Source: DASWNP01 sp036399175
GTDB lineage: Bacteria; Acidobacteriota; Blastocatellia; Pyrinomonadales; Pyrinomonadaceae
Assembly: GCA_036399175.1 (NCBI GenBank)
Contig: DASWNP010000063.1
Span: forward strand, 62,001 to 126,000
Reading direction: 5' to 3'
Length of the DNA stretch: 64,000 nt
Of this stretch, positions 49,607 through 58,013 are shown one piece after another; position 1 is the stretch's first letter; each line of letters starts with the position of its first letter. The notes under the pieces were generated by a model. That model was not told the origin of the DNA and ran no database searches. It worked only from the letters and a program-made list of their open reading frames with translations. The position numbers and the translations under genes are program-made.

Positions 49607-50347
49607 TTATTTGAAGAGCGGAGTGAAGACCCATTTATCGATGCGCTCGATTCCGTAATAGGTCATCACCGCTTCGCGGCGGCTTCGACTGGTGACGCCG
49701 ATGAAAGGGCCTGTGCTCGACGATGAATCATCTTCATCGGAAGTGGAGGATGAGGGGCTGCTCTGCGAGCCGAGGTTGGTGAGGCTGGTGACGCGGGCGT
49801 CGAATGATCTGAATAAGGGATGCGGGTCGCGCGTCTGTACGGGTCGCCCGCCGGCATAGAGCATGACAGAGCGTTGAAATTCTACGATGGCAGCGTCAGT
49901 TGGTTTGATGAGACGCCACTCGCCTGATTCCGAGAGCGGGTCGCGCGCCGCCCAGGGACGCAGGATTTGCACCTTCTTGGTGCCGACGGGGACGCCTTCG
50001 AGCAGTTGAGAGATAGAGGTGGGCAGAGCATTCTTGGCGCGTATGTAGAGGCGTATGGCCTCGGCCACTTCTTCTCCGCGTTCGATGGCGTCTTCTTCGA
50101 GCTGGCGTTGTTTCTGTTGGCGAAGGTTGGGCGCGGCGGCTGTCATGGCGAGCGCGAGGATGGACATCAATGCGAGCAGCGCGACGAGGGTATAGCCGCC
50201 CTGAGTCTTCTCTCGCGCGCGTTCGGACGAAAGCGTAGCTTTCCAGCGCGCTGAGGGAGAAGCCAGGGCTCGACGCTGCCGGTGCGGAGCGTCGAGGGCG
50301 GAGCGCGTTTGCGTCGGCGCGGATTGATTAAGGCTCGTTCTCTTCAT
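49607..50347 (-). CDS. Type II secretion/type IV pilus pseudopilin-like protein
   Basis: A 246-residue pilin-like protein. The processing motif is GGYTLVALLALMSILALAM, at about residues 50-68; the prepilin peptidase would cut before Tyr. The fifth mature residue is Ala rather than the usual Glu, as in some minor pseudopilins. The leader of about 50 basic residues is far longer than normal and has no internal ATG or GTG. The body (PNLRQQKQRQLEEDAIERGEEVAEAIRLY) resembles GspG-type proteins. The C-terminal part has a Ser/Asp-rich run. Its ATG lies 20 bases inside the end of the upstream gene. Confidence 0.72.
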   Translation of the reverse strand: MKRTSLNQSAPTQTRSALDAPHRQRRALASPSARWKATLSSERAREKTQGGYTLVALLALMSILALAMTAAAPNLRQQKQRQLEEDAIERGEEVAEAIRLYIRAKNALPTSISQLLEGVPVGTKKVQILRPWAARDPLSESGEWRLIKPTDAAIVEFQRSVMLYAGGRPVQTRDPHPLFRSFDARVTSLTNLGSQSSPSSSTSDEDDSSSSTGPFIGVTSRSRREAVMTYYGIERIDKWVFTPLFK

Positions 50348-51287
50348 CGTCTTCGGACTTGGCAGGCGGCGGCGAAGGGGGACGCTGCGACGGCGGAGCG
50401 CCGGGTTGACGCGCGGAGGGGTTGCGCGGGTCGGAGTAGGGCAGCGAGTGTTTAATCTTGAGCTGCTGGTCTGTGAGTTCTATGTCGCGCTGGGAGATAT
50501 TGGTGACGCGGAAGCGCCCGCCGACGAGGTCGCCTCGCTGGACGCTGACAAGCTCGCCCTTCGAATCCTTGAGCATGGCGGTGTCGTTGCCGCGCGGGCG
50601 AATGAGCACGCCGACGTAGGTGTAGGTCGGCGCGGGCGGCGCTGTGACGTTGAGCGTCGCGGAGTTCGAGAAGAGCTGGCCGTCGGGCGTGCGGACGATA
50701 ATCTGGTGCGAGCCGGGCGACGAGTTGAAGGTGGCCGGGACGTTCGTCGCAAGCTGCTGCGGGCTGACGAAGCGCGTCGGCAGCTCCTGGCCGTCGAAAT
50801 AGATGCGCGATTGCGGCGTGAACTTATCGCCGTTGACTTGCAGCGCAAACTCGCCAGTGCGCGCGAAGACGTTCGCGGGCGTAAGACCGTTGACGAGCAG
50901 GGGCGGCGTCGGCTCCGGCGTGGGCAGCGGCACGTTGACTGTGGCCGACGCTTTCGGCGCGGGCGTCGGCGCGACGTAGAAGGCGAAGATGTTGCGTCCG
51001 GCGGCGGGCACGTCGGGCGTTACGGAGCGAAACTCGATTGGCTGCGGCGCGACGAGCGAGGGGTCTGGAGTGGCGGCGGCGGAGAGATTTGGTGGCGCAT
51101 TCGTAGCTGCGCCTCGCGCGGCGGTATTGGCGTTAGCGTTCGTTCGGCGCGTATTGGTGTTGGTCGTGGGCGTTGAGGACGTGCCGAGAAACATTCGCAC
51201 GACGAAGAAGAGCGCGATGGCGCCGAGCGCGATGGCCGCGATAGTCTTGTTCCGCTCGGCGGTGGTTTTACCTTCAAACAACCCCAT
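50328..51287 (-). CDS. PilP/GspC-like protein with IPT/TIG domain
   Basis: A 319-residue protein. A membrane segment lies about residues 16-34. An Asn/Thr/Ala-rich linker follows (TNTNTRRTNANANTAARG). An IPT/TIG-like immunoglobulin domain is at about 128-215 (GLTPANVFARTGEFALQVNGDKF, SRIYFDGQELPTRFVS). The C-terminal block YVGVLIRPRGNDTAMLKDSKG, then VQRGDLVGGRFRVTNISQRDIEL, resembles the periplasmic region of PilP/GspC. The tail is Pro/Ser-rich and acidic. It follows pilO and precedes the pseudopilin. Confidence 0.7.
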   Translation of the reverse strand: MGLFEGKTTAERNKTIAAIALGAIALFFVVRMFLGTSSTPTTNTNTRRTNANANTAARGAATNAPPNLSAAATPDPSLVAPQPIEFRSVTPDVPAAGRNIFAFYVAPTPAPKASATVNVPLPTPEPTPPLLVNGLTPANVFARTGEFALQVNGDKFTPQSRIYFDGQELPTRFVSPQQLATNVPATFNSSPGSHQIIVRTPDGQLFSNSATLNVTAPPAPTYTYVGVLIRPRGNDTAMLKDSKGELVSVQRGDLVGGRFRVTNISQRDIELTDQQLKIKHSLPYSDPRNPSARQPGAPPSQRPPSPPPAKSEDDEENEP

Positions 51288-51338
51288 AAGATTTTTGTAC
51301 CCGCTCGGGTCTCACAGACCTCGAAAGCGACTGCGACC

Positions 51339-52169
51339 TTAACGCTCCCTCTCGGTCTCTGGCGGCGCATAGAGATTCGAGCGACGGAAGTAGGCGGCCA
51401 TGTTGAGTTGCAGGGAGACGAGCGTGCCGCGCGTAGGCGGCGCAGCGGTGGCGGTGGGCGGCGCGCCCTCGACACCCGGCTGCGCAGCTATAGCGGCGGC
51501 GGCGCGCGAGCCTGTATCGGTGACGCCTTCCAGTTCCACCCCGTTGATGACGATGAAGCGGGGGTCGGCCTCGACGTCTCTGATGAAGCGGCGCAGGCTC
51601 GCGTAAGTGCCTTCGACCGTCAGGTTGACGCCGACGCCGGGGAAGATATTCTGGATAGCTCTGACGGCTCCGGTCGTCGTGACTGCGCGCTGCTGCTGCG
51701 GTGCGTTCGGGTCAACTGCTTCGAGCTGTACAAAGGAGACGCCGGTCGTGATGCGCAGGTTGTTGCGGCGCATCAGCGTATTCAATTCTTCGATGACGGC
51801 GGTGCCCGCCTCTTCGCGCGAGACGAGATTTCTGCTCTCAAACTCCTGCAAGCTTCCGAGTATCTTCTCGACGCTGGCCTGCGTGTTCTCTTCGCGCCTG
51901 ATGCCTTCGGTCGAAAGACGCAGCTCGTTTTGCAGCTTGGCGCGCTCTTCGCCCGCGCGGCGCAGTCGCGCGCGTTCCGGCAGAAGAAAATAGAAATAGG
52001 CGAAGAGCATTGTGAGAAGGAGCAGCCCGGCGACGCTGAGGCCGATGATTTCGGGCAGACCGAGGATGCTTCTCTGGCGCGAGCCGCGCAGATTGGCGAG
52101 ACGCGCACGCACCTCCGCGCCGCGCGACGCGCCAGTTCGTCTCTCGCCTGTCGAGCCGATTCTCTTCAC
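51339..52169 (-). CDS. pilO: PilO-like type IV pilus inner-membrane protein
   Basis: A 276-residue bitopic protein. After a basic N-terminus, one membrane segment lies at about 39-63. A coiled coil (PERARLRRAGEERAKLQNELRL) and a periplasmic ferredoxin-like domain (about 130-250) follow, as in PilO, which pairs with PilN to link the pilus motor with the outer membrane. The start is GTG, overlapping the pilN stop by one base (TAGTG). Identification rests on architecture and neighbour order. Confidence 0.78.
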   Translation of the reverse strand: MKRIGSTGERRTGASRGAEVRARLANLRGSRQRSILGLPEIIGLSVAGLLLLTMLFAYFYFLLPERARLRRAGEERAKLQNELRLSTEGIRREENTQASVEKILGSLQEFESRNLVSREEAGTAVIEELNTLMRRNNLRITTGVSFVQLEAVDPNAPQQQRAVTTTGAVRAIQNIFPGVGVNLTVEGTYASLRRFIRDVEADPRFIVINGVELEGVTDTGSRAAAAIAAQPGVEGAPPTATAAPPTRGTLVSLQLNMAAYFRRSNLYAPPETERER

Positions 52170-52837
52170 TAATCCTGCTCGGCCTCCGCGTTTGAAGTTC
52201 TGACGGAGACGGTTTCGCGCTCAGGTGCGACGCGCGAGGCGCTCTCCTGCTCCGAGTCGCCTTTCGCCGCCACTGTGCGCTGCACGTAGCCGACGCGCAG
52301 AGTCCATTCAAACCCGCTCTCGCCGCGCCCCGTCTTCTGATTTTCGCTGACGGGGACGACCGAGAAAGTGCCTCCGCGATTCATCTCGGAAATCATCTTC
52401 GTCACGTCGAAGGGCGTGCGCCCGACGACGACGAGGTCTAAATCCGCACGCGTCTGACCGCCGACGCGCGAAACGTCTCTGACGTTGATGCGCGAGACGC
52501 GCACGCTCGCAGGGAGCGCGGATTCTAAATCAGCCAGCAGGCGCGACCACGAGAAGCGTTTTCTATCGACGAGGGTGTGCGCCGCTTCGAGCACCCTCAA
52601 CTGGTCGGGCGGGACAGACTCCCGAACCTCCGACGCCTGCGCCTGAAGCGTCGCGCGCTCCTTTCTGAGAGCCTGCACGTCCACCTCGACGCGGTCGGCC
52701 TGCGTCTTCGTCTGCCGACTTTCGGCGACGATAAAGACGAGCGCCAACAGCGACGTGCAGGCGACGACGACGGAAATCGTCCACGGCAACGTGCGATTAC
52801 GAAAAGGTTGACTGGCGAGGTTGAGCTTGGCTATCAC
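52169..52837 (-). CDS. pilN: PilN-like type IV pilus inner-membrane protein
   Basis: A 222-residue protein that opens with IAKLNLASQPFRNRT, the signature by which PilN binds PilM. A membrane segment follows (about 20-40), then a coiled coil (ESRQTKTQADRVEVDVQALRKERATL) and a small periplasmic domain. Start GTG. Strikingly, no pilM gene precedes it. The upstream 320 bases hold repeat P and no coding frame. Confidence 0.8.
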   Translation of the reverse strand: MIAKLNLASQPFRNRTLPWTISVVVACTSLLALVFIVAESRQTKTQADRVEVDVQALRKERATLQAQASEVRESVPPDQLRVLEAAHTLVDRKRFSWSRLLADLESALPASVRVSRINVRDVSRVGGQTRADLDLVVVGRTPFDVTKMISEMNRGGTFSVVPVSENQKTGRGESGFEWTLRVGYVQRTVAAKGDSEQESASRVAPERETVSVRTSNAEAEQD

Positions 52838-53159
52838 TTAATTTTCGCTTTTCAGGACAAATCGGGACGGCGAGCCTGCAACTCGAAGAACTCCCTCGTG
52901 CCCCTCTCTCTTGCGCTCACCACGCAGAAAGGATAACGCGCCCCACACCACCCACGCAACCGACACGGATGCCCCAACAGCATCCACTTCAAACACCTTT
53001 CACGCCCCCGGCCCCTGCGAGTTGCGGAAATTTAACGGCAGCGAGACCAAAGGGGAAACGGGAAAAAGGGGAAAGGGAAAAGGGGAAAGGGGAAAGGCAG
53101 AGGCGAGAATGCGGCTGCCTTTCTTTCCCTTTACCCCTTACCTTTTCCCCTACCCCTTT
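52838..53159. other. 322-base gap upstream of pilN
   Basis: About 210 bases of unassigned sequence and inverted repeat P. It must contain the pilN promoter unless the operon continues from the secreted-protein genes upstream. I see no clear promoter. Confidence 0.4.
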
Positions 53160-53160
53160 T
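53049..53160. repeat. Word-built inverted repeat, copy P
   Basis: Left arm about 53049-53100 with the word AAAGGGGAAAGG; right arm 53117-53160, its C/T-rich complement. It ends at the stop of the 53160 gene. Confidence 0.82.
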
Positions 53161-54134
53161 TATCGCTGCGGCGTGGCCTGGCTGACGACGCGGGAGTTGA
53201 CGATGCGCCCGGCAGCGTCGAGCGTGAGTTCGATGACTGCGCCGGAGGTGTCAGTGACGCGTCGGAGGAGTTGTCCGGCGCTGTTGGTGGTTTCGCTCAG
53301 CACTCGCAGGTCTGAGACGTTGCCGACGGTGCGCTGGCCGACGACCGTGCCCGCCGTGTCGAGCGTGCGCTCGACGATGTTTCCGGCGCGGTCAACAGTG
53401 CGCTGGACGGTCTGGCCGAGCGTATTGACGGTCTGGCTGAGCAGGCCGCCGGGCTGCGTCACGTTGTTGAGCGTCTGGCCGACCGTGCCGACCGTTCTAT
53501 CGACGACGCCGCCGGGTTGCAGCGCCGTGTTCGCCACGCCGCCGACAGTGCCGACCGTGTTATCGACGCTCTGAAGCAATCGTTCGAGAATTTGCGGGTT
53601 GCGGTCGATGGTCGTGAGCGTGCGGTCGATGATGGCGGCGACGTTGTCGAGCCTGACTTTGAGCAGCACTTCGGCGCGCACGCCCTTGATGGTCAGCTTC
53701 ACTTTGTCGATTCCGGCTTCGGCTCCGGCGGTCAGTTGAAGCAGGTTGGCGAGACGCGCGTCGAGCGAGACGCGCGCGCGCAGGTTTTCGACTTCGAGGT
53801 TTATCTCTTCGACCGAGAGATTCGGAACGTCGAGCAACACGTCTGGGTCTCCGGTCGCTGCCGACTGGCGGCGACGCTCGCTGGCGGCCTCCTGCCGACG
53901 ACGGTCTTCCTCGGAGAGCGGGCGCACGGGCGAGATGGGCGAAGGCGTCGGGCGCGGCTGCTGCTGGCGAGCGAGCGCGCCCGCCGGTGCGGGCAGCCCT
54001 GTCGTGGTCGTGGTGGTAATCGAGGCGTCGCGGTTTCCCTGATTGGTGGTCGTGGTCTGTTGTGCGTTGGCGTTGAAGGCGGCGGCGGCGAGCACGAGCA
54101 CTAATATCGCTCCGCGAGCAGAGAGCTTTTTCAC
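53160..54134 (-). CDS. Secreted protein with Val-Asp-Arg-Thr-Val-Gly repeats, gene 3 of a three-gene set
   Basis: A 324-residue exported protein. Signal peptide 1-24, ending in NANAQ. A Thr/Gln/Pro-rich and then an Arg-rich linker lead to a central domain (about 95-185) with DVLLDVPNLSVEEINLEVEN and GIDKVKLTIKGVRAEVLLKV. The C-terminal part (about 190-300) has repeating TVG/TLG units (VDRTVGTVGQTLNNV, VNTLGQTVQRTVDRAGNIV) that may form a helical rod. I recall similar DVLLDVP-type proteins in other bacteria but cannot name a family. Start is GTG with GGAGGG nine bases upstream. Confidence 0.6.
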   Translation of the reverse strand: MKKLSARGAILVLVLAAAAFNANAQQTTTTNQGNRDASITTTTTTGLPAPAGALARQQQPRPTPSPISPVRPLSEEDRRRQEAASERRRQSAATGDPDVLLDVPNLSVEEINLEVENLRARVSLDARLANLLQLTAGAEAGIDKVKLTIKGVRAEVLLKVRLDNVAAIIDRTLTTIDRNPQILERLLQSVDNTVGTVGGVANTALQPGGVVDRTVGTVGQTLNNVTQPGGLLSQTVNTLGQTVQRTVDRAGNIVERTLDTAGTVVGQRTVGNVSDLRVLSETTNSAGQLLRRVTDTSGAVIELTLDAAGRIVNSRVVSQATPQR

Positions 54135-54252
54135 TTTAAGTTTCCCTCCGAAAAGTTTGATGAAAACCGAGCTGAGCTTTCTTCTGAAAGGTCGGGGTCG
54201 TTCGGGCATCAGTTCATCAAGGCAGCCCGTTCAAAGGGGGAGAGCGATGTTC

Positions 54253-54714
54253 TCAAGGGGGCGTGGAAGTCGGCGTCGTCTGCGTCGGAGACTGAGACGG
54301 GCGGCGCTCGCCGATGCGTTGCAGCAGATGTTCGAGCGAAGCGCGGAAACGGACTCGACCGCGCACGTTTCTGAGCAGCACGTCGATGCTCCTGGCGCTC
54401 AGAGCGACGCCGACGCGCAGGTTCAATCCGCGCGCACCTTCTTCGCCTACTTCGACCGAAGTAGAAGCCTCGAAGTCGCTTTCGGTGATGCGGCGCTGGT
54501 CGATGTTAAGGTCAAAGTTTTCGTCGGCAGTAGTGCGCGGCGCTGCCGGGGCAGTCGGCGCAGGCTGCTGCTGCTGAACGGTCGTCACGGAGTTGACCGT
54601 CGGGGCTGTCCGGGTCTGCGCGCCGAGAGAGAGGACGGCGGCGAGTTGCATACAGACGACGAGCGAAGCGCGAAGAAGTTGTTTTCCTGAAGCGCGGAGA
54701 AGCTGTTTTCTCAA
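54253..54714 (-). CDS. Secreted protein, gene 2 of the three-gene set
   Basis: A 153-residue exported protein. Signal peptide 1-32. A Gln/Pro/Ala/Thr linker is followed by a small domain (about 65-140) with NLRVGVALSARSIDVLLRNVRGRVRFRASLEHLLQRI. That pattern (IDVxLxxVRGxVxFRxxLEHLLQ) resembles the part GIDKVKLTIKGVRAEVLLKVRLDNVAAII of the downstream gene. Its ATG overlaps the stop of the upstream gene (ATGA). Confidence 0.6.
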   Translation of the reverse strand: MRKQLLRASGKQLLRASLVVCMQLAAVLSLGAQTRTAPTVNSVTTVQQQQPAPTAPAAPRTTADENFDLNIDQRRITESDFEASTSVEVGEEGARGLNLRVGVALSARSIDVLLRNVRGRVRFRASLEHLLQRIGERRPSQSPTQTTPTSTPP

Positions 54715-55406
54715 GGCTGCGCCTCCCTGCCCTTGATTCGGAGAGCGGGAGAGGCGGGGGCTTCTGCTGCGGCGGGTGAGGCCGGCGTCGGCGTTGCTGT
54801 CGCGGGCGGCGAAGTTGGTGTCAGGCTTGGCGGAGTTGGCGACGGCGACGAAGCGGGCGGCGCTGCTTCGCGTTCGTCTTCGACCGGAACTTCGCCCAAA
54901 GCTTCGGCGACGATGCGGTCGATGTCTGCGAAGACGCTGATGATGCGCAGGCGTATGCCGATGTCGCGGTAGGTTTCGCCGGGGCGGACGGGGCGCGGAA
55001 GATTCTGGCGCTCGGCCTCCCAGACGGTCTCGCGGCGCGGCCTGCCCGTGAACGCGACCGACGCGTTCGGCACTTCTTCAAAACGCAGCTCGCGCGCCCT
55101 GACGTTGGCCTTGATGACGAGGTCGGCATCCTCCGTCGAGATGTCGGACGCGGGCGGCGCTACATTTCCGTTGCTCGGCGTTTGCGAAGCTTCACTCGCA
55201 GCCGTCGAAGCCGAGTCCGGCGACGCTGCCCTGACGGTTGTCGGACGTGTTTGCCCCGGCGCGCTGGTCTTGCGCGCACGCACCTGTCTGCGCGCGCTCG
55301 ATTGTGCCTGCCCTTCGACGACGACGGCGACTACTAGGACGCACGACACGAGCGCGGCGACCAACCGCCGCACCGTTACGCTTCTCGATTCTCTGCTCAG
55401 CGACAT
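54711..55406 (-). CDS. Secreted protein, gene 1 of the three-gene set
   Basis: A 231-residue exported protein. A basic N-terminus and hydrophobic core (LVAALVSCVLVVAVVVEGQA) make a signal peptide or anchor. A Ser/Thr/Ala/Pro linker precedes a domain (about 90-185) with LVIKANVRARELRFEEVPNAS and YRDIGIRLRIISVFADIDRIV. A Pro/Ser/Thr tail of about 55 residues ends the chain. The pattern of an acidic cap, strand and IDRIV helix is shared loosely with its two neighbours, so the three may be ancient paralogues. ATG 55406 fits the signal peptide. Confidence 0.6.
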   Translation of the reverse strand: MSLSRESRSVTVRRLVAALVSCVLVVAVVVEGQAQSSARRQVRARKTSAPGQTRPTTVRAASPDSASTAASEASQTPSNGNVAPPASDISTEDADLVIKANVRARELRFEEVPNASVAFTGRPRRETVWEAERQNLPRPVRPGETYRDIGIRLRIISVFADIDRIVAEALGEVPVEDEREAAPPASSPSPTPPSLTPTSPPATATPTPASPAAAEAPASPALRIKGREAQP

Positions 55407-55497
55407 AGCGACGCAACCGGAAAGAACGCGATTCAAAATAATCGCCGACGAACGAATTTTAAGGGGAAGAATTTTCGGGGGTTTTGAAAGCGGCGCT

Positions 55498-55525
55498 ATG
55501 ATAACAGAAATTACGAACCCCGCAA
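55498..55525 (-). promoter_or_regulatory. Promoter of the three-gene secreted-protein set
   Basis: TTGCGG (55520-55525) and TATCAT (55498-55503), 16 bases apart, about 90 bases before the first start codon. Confidence 0.5.
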
Positions 55526-55537
55526 GAGCCTCAAGCC

Positions 55538-55620
55538 AAACGATGAACGCGGCAGCGTGAACGCGGAATGAAAGACAAACTGCTTTTCATTCATCGTTCC
55601 GCGTTCATCGTTCATCATTT
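55538..55620. repeat. Word-built inverted repeat, copy Q
   Basis: Arms 55538-55573 and 55586-55620, word GATGAACGCGG. The loop has AAAGACAAACTGCTTTT, shared with copies S and F. The right arm runs over the stop codon of the FHA-GGDEF gene. Confidence 0.85.
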
Positions 55621-56595
55621 CTCTGATGAGTGCTCGGGAGTCATGGTCGAAGAGGGCTGTGTGACGCAGTAGGCGGAGACGCGGTTGCGTCCGCTGTGCT
55701 TGGCGCGGTAGAGGGCTGTGTCGGCCAGCTCAATCAGCTCGATGGGGTCGCGCGCGTCGTCGGGGAAGGTGGCGACGCCGATGCTGATGGTGATGTGGAA
55801 GGTGCGTTCGCCTTCGCCGGAAATGTTCTGCGTGCCGCGACGCGTGGCCGAGAAAGGCTGCGCTTCGATGGCGGCGCGGACGCGCTCGGCGGCGACGAGT
55901 CCCTGCGCGCAGTCGGCGTTCAAAAGAAAGGCCGCGAACTCTTCGCCGCCGAAGCGCGCCGCCACGTCGCCCGCGCGCAGGGCGCGCGTCACTACCGCGC
56001 CGACCGTCTCCAAAGTCTGGCTGCCGACGAGATGGCCGTAGGTGTCGTTGACATCCTTGAAGTGATCCAAGTCCATCATCAGGACGCAGAAAGGGAGATT
56101 CTCGCTCTCGGCGCGCGCGGCTTCGCGGCGCAGCTCCGAGAAGAAAGATTTTCCTGTGAGCAGGCCGGTCAAATCGTCGTGGACGAGCAGGCGATGAATA
56201 TGGCGCTGAAATTCGCGGTCGATGTCGTCGAGGAGGTCGAAGCGCAGGAGCTGCTCGCCGATGGTGAGCTTGTCGCCGTCCTGTAGATAGGCTTCCGTGA
56301 CGGACTGGCCGTTGACGAGCGTGCCGTTGGTCGAGCCGAGGTCGTTGATGCGGTAGAGGGGCGCGCCGGTCTGCGGGTCTTTCTCGATGGTGATGCGGGC
56401 GTGCATGCGCGAGGCGCGGGCGTCGTTGACGCGCACGTCGGCTTCGAGCGCCCGACCGAGCGTGACTTCGTCGCGTTCGAGCGGAATGGGCGCGGCCAGA
56501 AGCTCGCCGCGCAGAAAGACGAGCGCCGGACGGCGTTCGTGCGTTATCCGGCGCGTCGGCGCGTCGGCGCTGTCACTTGAATCTCGTATCGACAC
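55615..56595 (-). CDS. FHA-GGDEF diguanylate cyclase
   Basis: A 326-residue protein. An FHA domain (about 45-118) has LGRALEADVRV, RASRMHARI and NDLGSTNGTLVNG, the phosphothreonine-binding site. A GGDEF domain (about 150-305) has an active FGGEEF motif. A likely inhibitory RxxD site (RAGD) lies five residues upstream. It should synthesise cyclic di-GMP when recruited to a phosphorylated partner. No Ser/Thr kinase is nearby. The start is GTG at 56595. Confidence 0.9.
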   Translation of the reverse strand: MSIRDSSDSADAPTRRITHERRPALVFLRGELLAAPIPLERDEVTLGRALEADVRVNDARASRMHARITIEKDPQTGAPLYRINDLGSTNGTLVNGQSVTEAYLQDGDKLTIGEQLLRFDLLDDIDREFQRHIHRLLVHDDLTGLLTGKSFFSELRREAARAESENLPFCVLMMDLDHFKDVNDTYGHLVGSQTLETVGAVVTRALRAGDVAARFGGEEFAAFLLNADCAQGLVAAERVRAAIEAQPFSATRRGTQNISGEGERTFHITISIGVATFPDDARDPIELIELADTALYRAKHSGRNRVSAYCVTQPSSTMTPEHSSEK

Positions 56596-56822
56596 GGTTC
56601 ACCCTGTATCCCGTCGGGTCGGGGCGGCGAAAAGGACGGCGGGGAGCGGCCTTCTGTTCGGACGCTTCATCTTAACGCGCACCGAGGGCGTGCGGCAATA
56701 AGAGCATCCGGCCAAACCGATTCAAACAGGGATGGACAGGATGCGCCGGATAAAAGAGGGCGAACAGGTTGAACGCCTTCTGCTTTCTCTCGATTGCCTG
56801 CTGCTTTCTTTGGGCTGCTTTC

Positions 56823-56852
56823 TTGTCGCGTGTGCGTCGATGACTCTATAAT
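56823..56852 (+). promoter_or_regulatory. Promoter of ribA
   Basis: TTGTCG (56823-56828) and consensus TATAAT (56847-56852), 18 bases apart. The predicted start near 56859 coincides with the first base of inverted repeat R. Confidence 0.65.
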
Positions 56853-56858
56853 TGAGAA

Positions 56859-56980
56859 AGCAATCAGCCGTCAGCAATCAGCGTTCAGCCAAACAGTTGG
56901 ATGAAGCATTCGTTTGAAACTTACCGCCGGTGGCTTTTCGGTTTGGCTGATAGCTGACGGCTGATTGCTGAACGGCTGAC
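56859..56980. repeat. Word-built inverted repeat, copy R, in the ribA leader
   Basis: Words ATCAGC/GTCAGC. A 16-base block GCAATCAGCCGTCAGC (56860-56875) pairs perfectly with 56954-56969, and CAGCCAAAC with GTTTGGCTG closes an inner stem. The arms are separated by about 50 bases. Confidence 0.8.
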
Positions 56981-57006
56981 GAGTTATGTCTTCGAGGAGT
57001 TCCCCT

Positions 57007-57651
57007 GTGTTGAAAGAAGAGACGGCGGCAAATTGTCCCTGGTCGCGTGAGTCTTTGACCGTCGAGCGTATCTCTGTGGCGAAGCTGCCGACGGAGGTGG
57101 GCGAGTTCAAAATCGCGGGCTACCGCTCGCTTGTCAGCGACGAGGAGTTCGTCGTGCTCTTCAAAGGCGAGATGGAGCGCGACGTGCCGACGCTGGCGCG
57201 CATCCATTCGCAGTGTTTGACGGGCGACGTGTTCGGCTCGACCAAGTGCGACTGCGGGCGACAACTCCAGCGCGCCATGCAGCTCATCGAAGAGGCCGGG
57301 CGCGGCGCTATCGTCTACCAGCTACAGGAAGGGCGCGGCATCGGCATCATCAACAAGATTCGCGCCTACGCCTTGCAGGACGAGGGCGCGGATACGGTGG
57401 AAGCTAACGAGCGTTTGGGGCTGGCCGTAGATTTGCGCGAGTACAGGCAGTGCGCCGAAGTGCTCTTCGATTTGGGTATGTGCAAGGTGCTCGTGATGTC
57501 GAACAACCCGCTCAAGATTCAGGCGATGAAAGAAGCGGGCTTGCAGGTAGTTGACCGCGTGCCCATCGAAGTCGAATCGGCGGACGCCGCCATGCATTAC
57601 CTGCGCACGAAGAAAGAGAAGCTCGGACACCTTTTGGAAACCATCAAGTAA
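57007..57651 (+). CDS. ribA: GTP cyclohydrolase II (riboflavin synthesis)
   Basis: Opens the riboflavin pathway by converting GTP to the pyrimidine precursor. The zinc site is SQCLTGDVFGSTKCDCG; the catalytic stretch RGAIVYQLQEGRGIGIINKIRAY and the C-terminal SNNPLKIQAMKEAGL are intact. It has 214 residues and no RibB domain, so it is a monofunctional form. GTG 57007 with GGAG eight bases upstream is chosen; an ATG at 56986 would add seven residues and has no ribosome site. An FMN riboswitch is not seen; the leader carries inverted repeat R instead. Confidence 0.93.
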   Translation: MLKEETAANCPWSRESLTVERISVAKLPTEVGEFKIAGYRSLVSDEEFVVLFKGEMERDVPTLARIHSQCLTGDVFGSTKCDCGRQLQRAMQLIEEAGRGAIVYQLQEGRGIGIINKIRAYALQDEGADTVEANERLGLAVDLREYRQCAEVLFDLGMCKVLVMSNNPLKIQAMKEAGLQVVDRVPIEVESADAAMHYLRTKKEKLGHLLETIK

Positions 57652-57720
57652 GGCTCGCCTCCCGCCCTTCCTCTTTCGACGCGCGAGCCTTCAGTCTCCT
57701 ACTCAAAACCTCCTTGCAGA

Positions 57721-57762
57721 CGTATTCAAATTTTTTGTTATCCATCCAAAAATTTGAATACG
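57721..57762. terminator. AT-rich palindrome after ribA
   Basis: Arms 57721-57737 and 57746-57762 match at 15 of 17 bases with an eight-base loop; a T run lies within the first arm. A likely terminator for ribA, about 70 bases downstream. Confidence 0.55.
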
Positions 57763-58013
57763 CGCCTCAACCTCCCCGAGCCTTCGGACGCTTCCCTCTA
57801 TCTTTAACCCCTCTTTCGCGCCGCTTTTCAGAGAGAGGCGTCTGGGATGGATTCTGGAACAAATGTTGCGTCCGTAGAATTTGAATAAGGACGCGCGCAC
57901 AGAGTCTCGGCGGACTGCCTTGCTTGTCCGCCTCTTCCGTAGCACGGTTTTCTCGCCGCCACACCGGCAATTATTCGCTCCAGGGTTTTCAAGGTTTTCA
58001 TCCGGCTCGCCGC

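Larger units (their letters stand above)
56596..57006. other. 411-base divergent region between the FHA-GGDEF gene and ribA
   Basis: Contains the ribA promoter (56823-56852) and inverted repeat R (56859-56980). The remaining 230 bases nearest the FHA-GGDEF gene show no clear feature. Confidence 0.5.
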
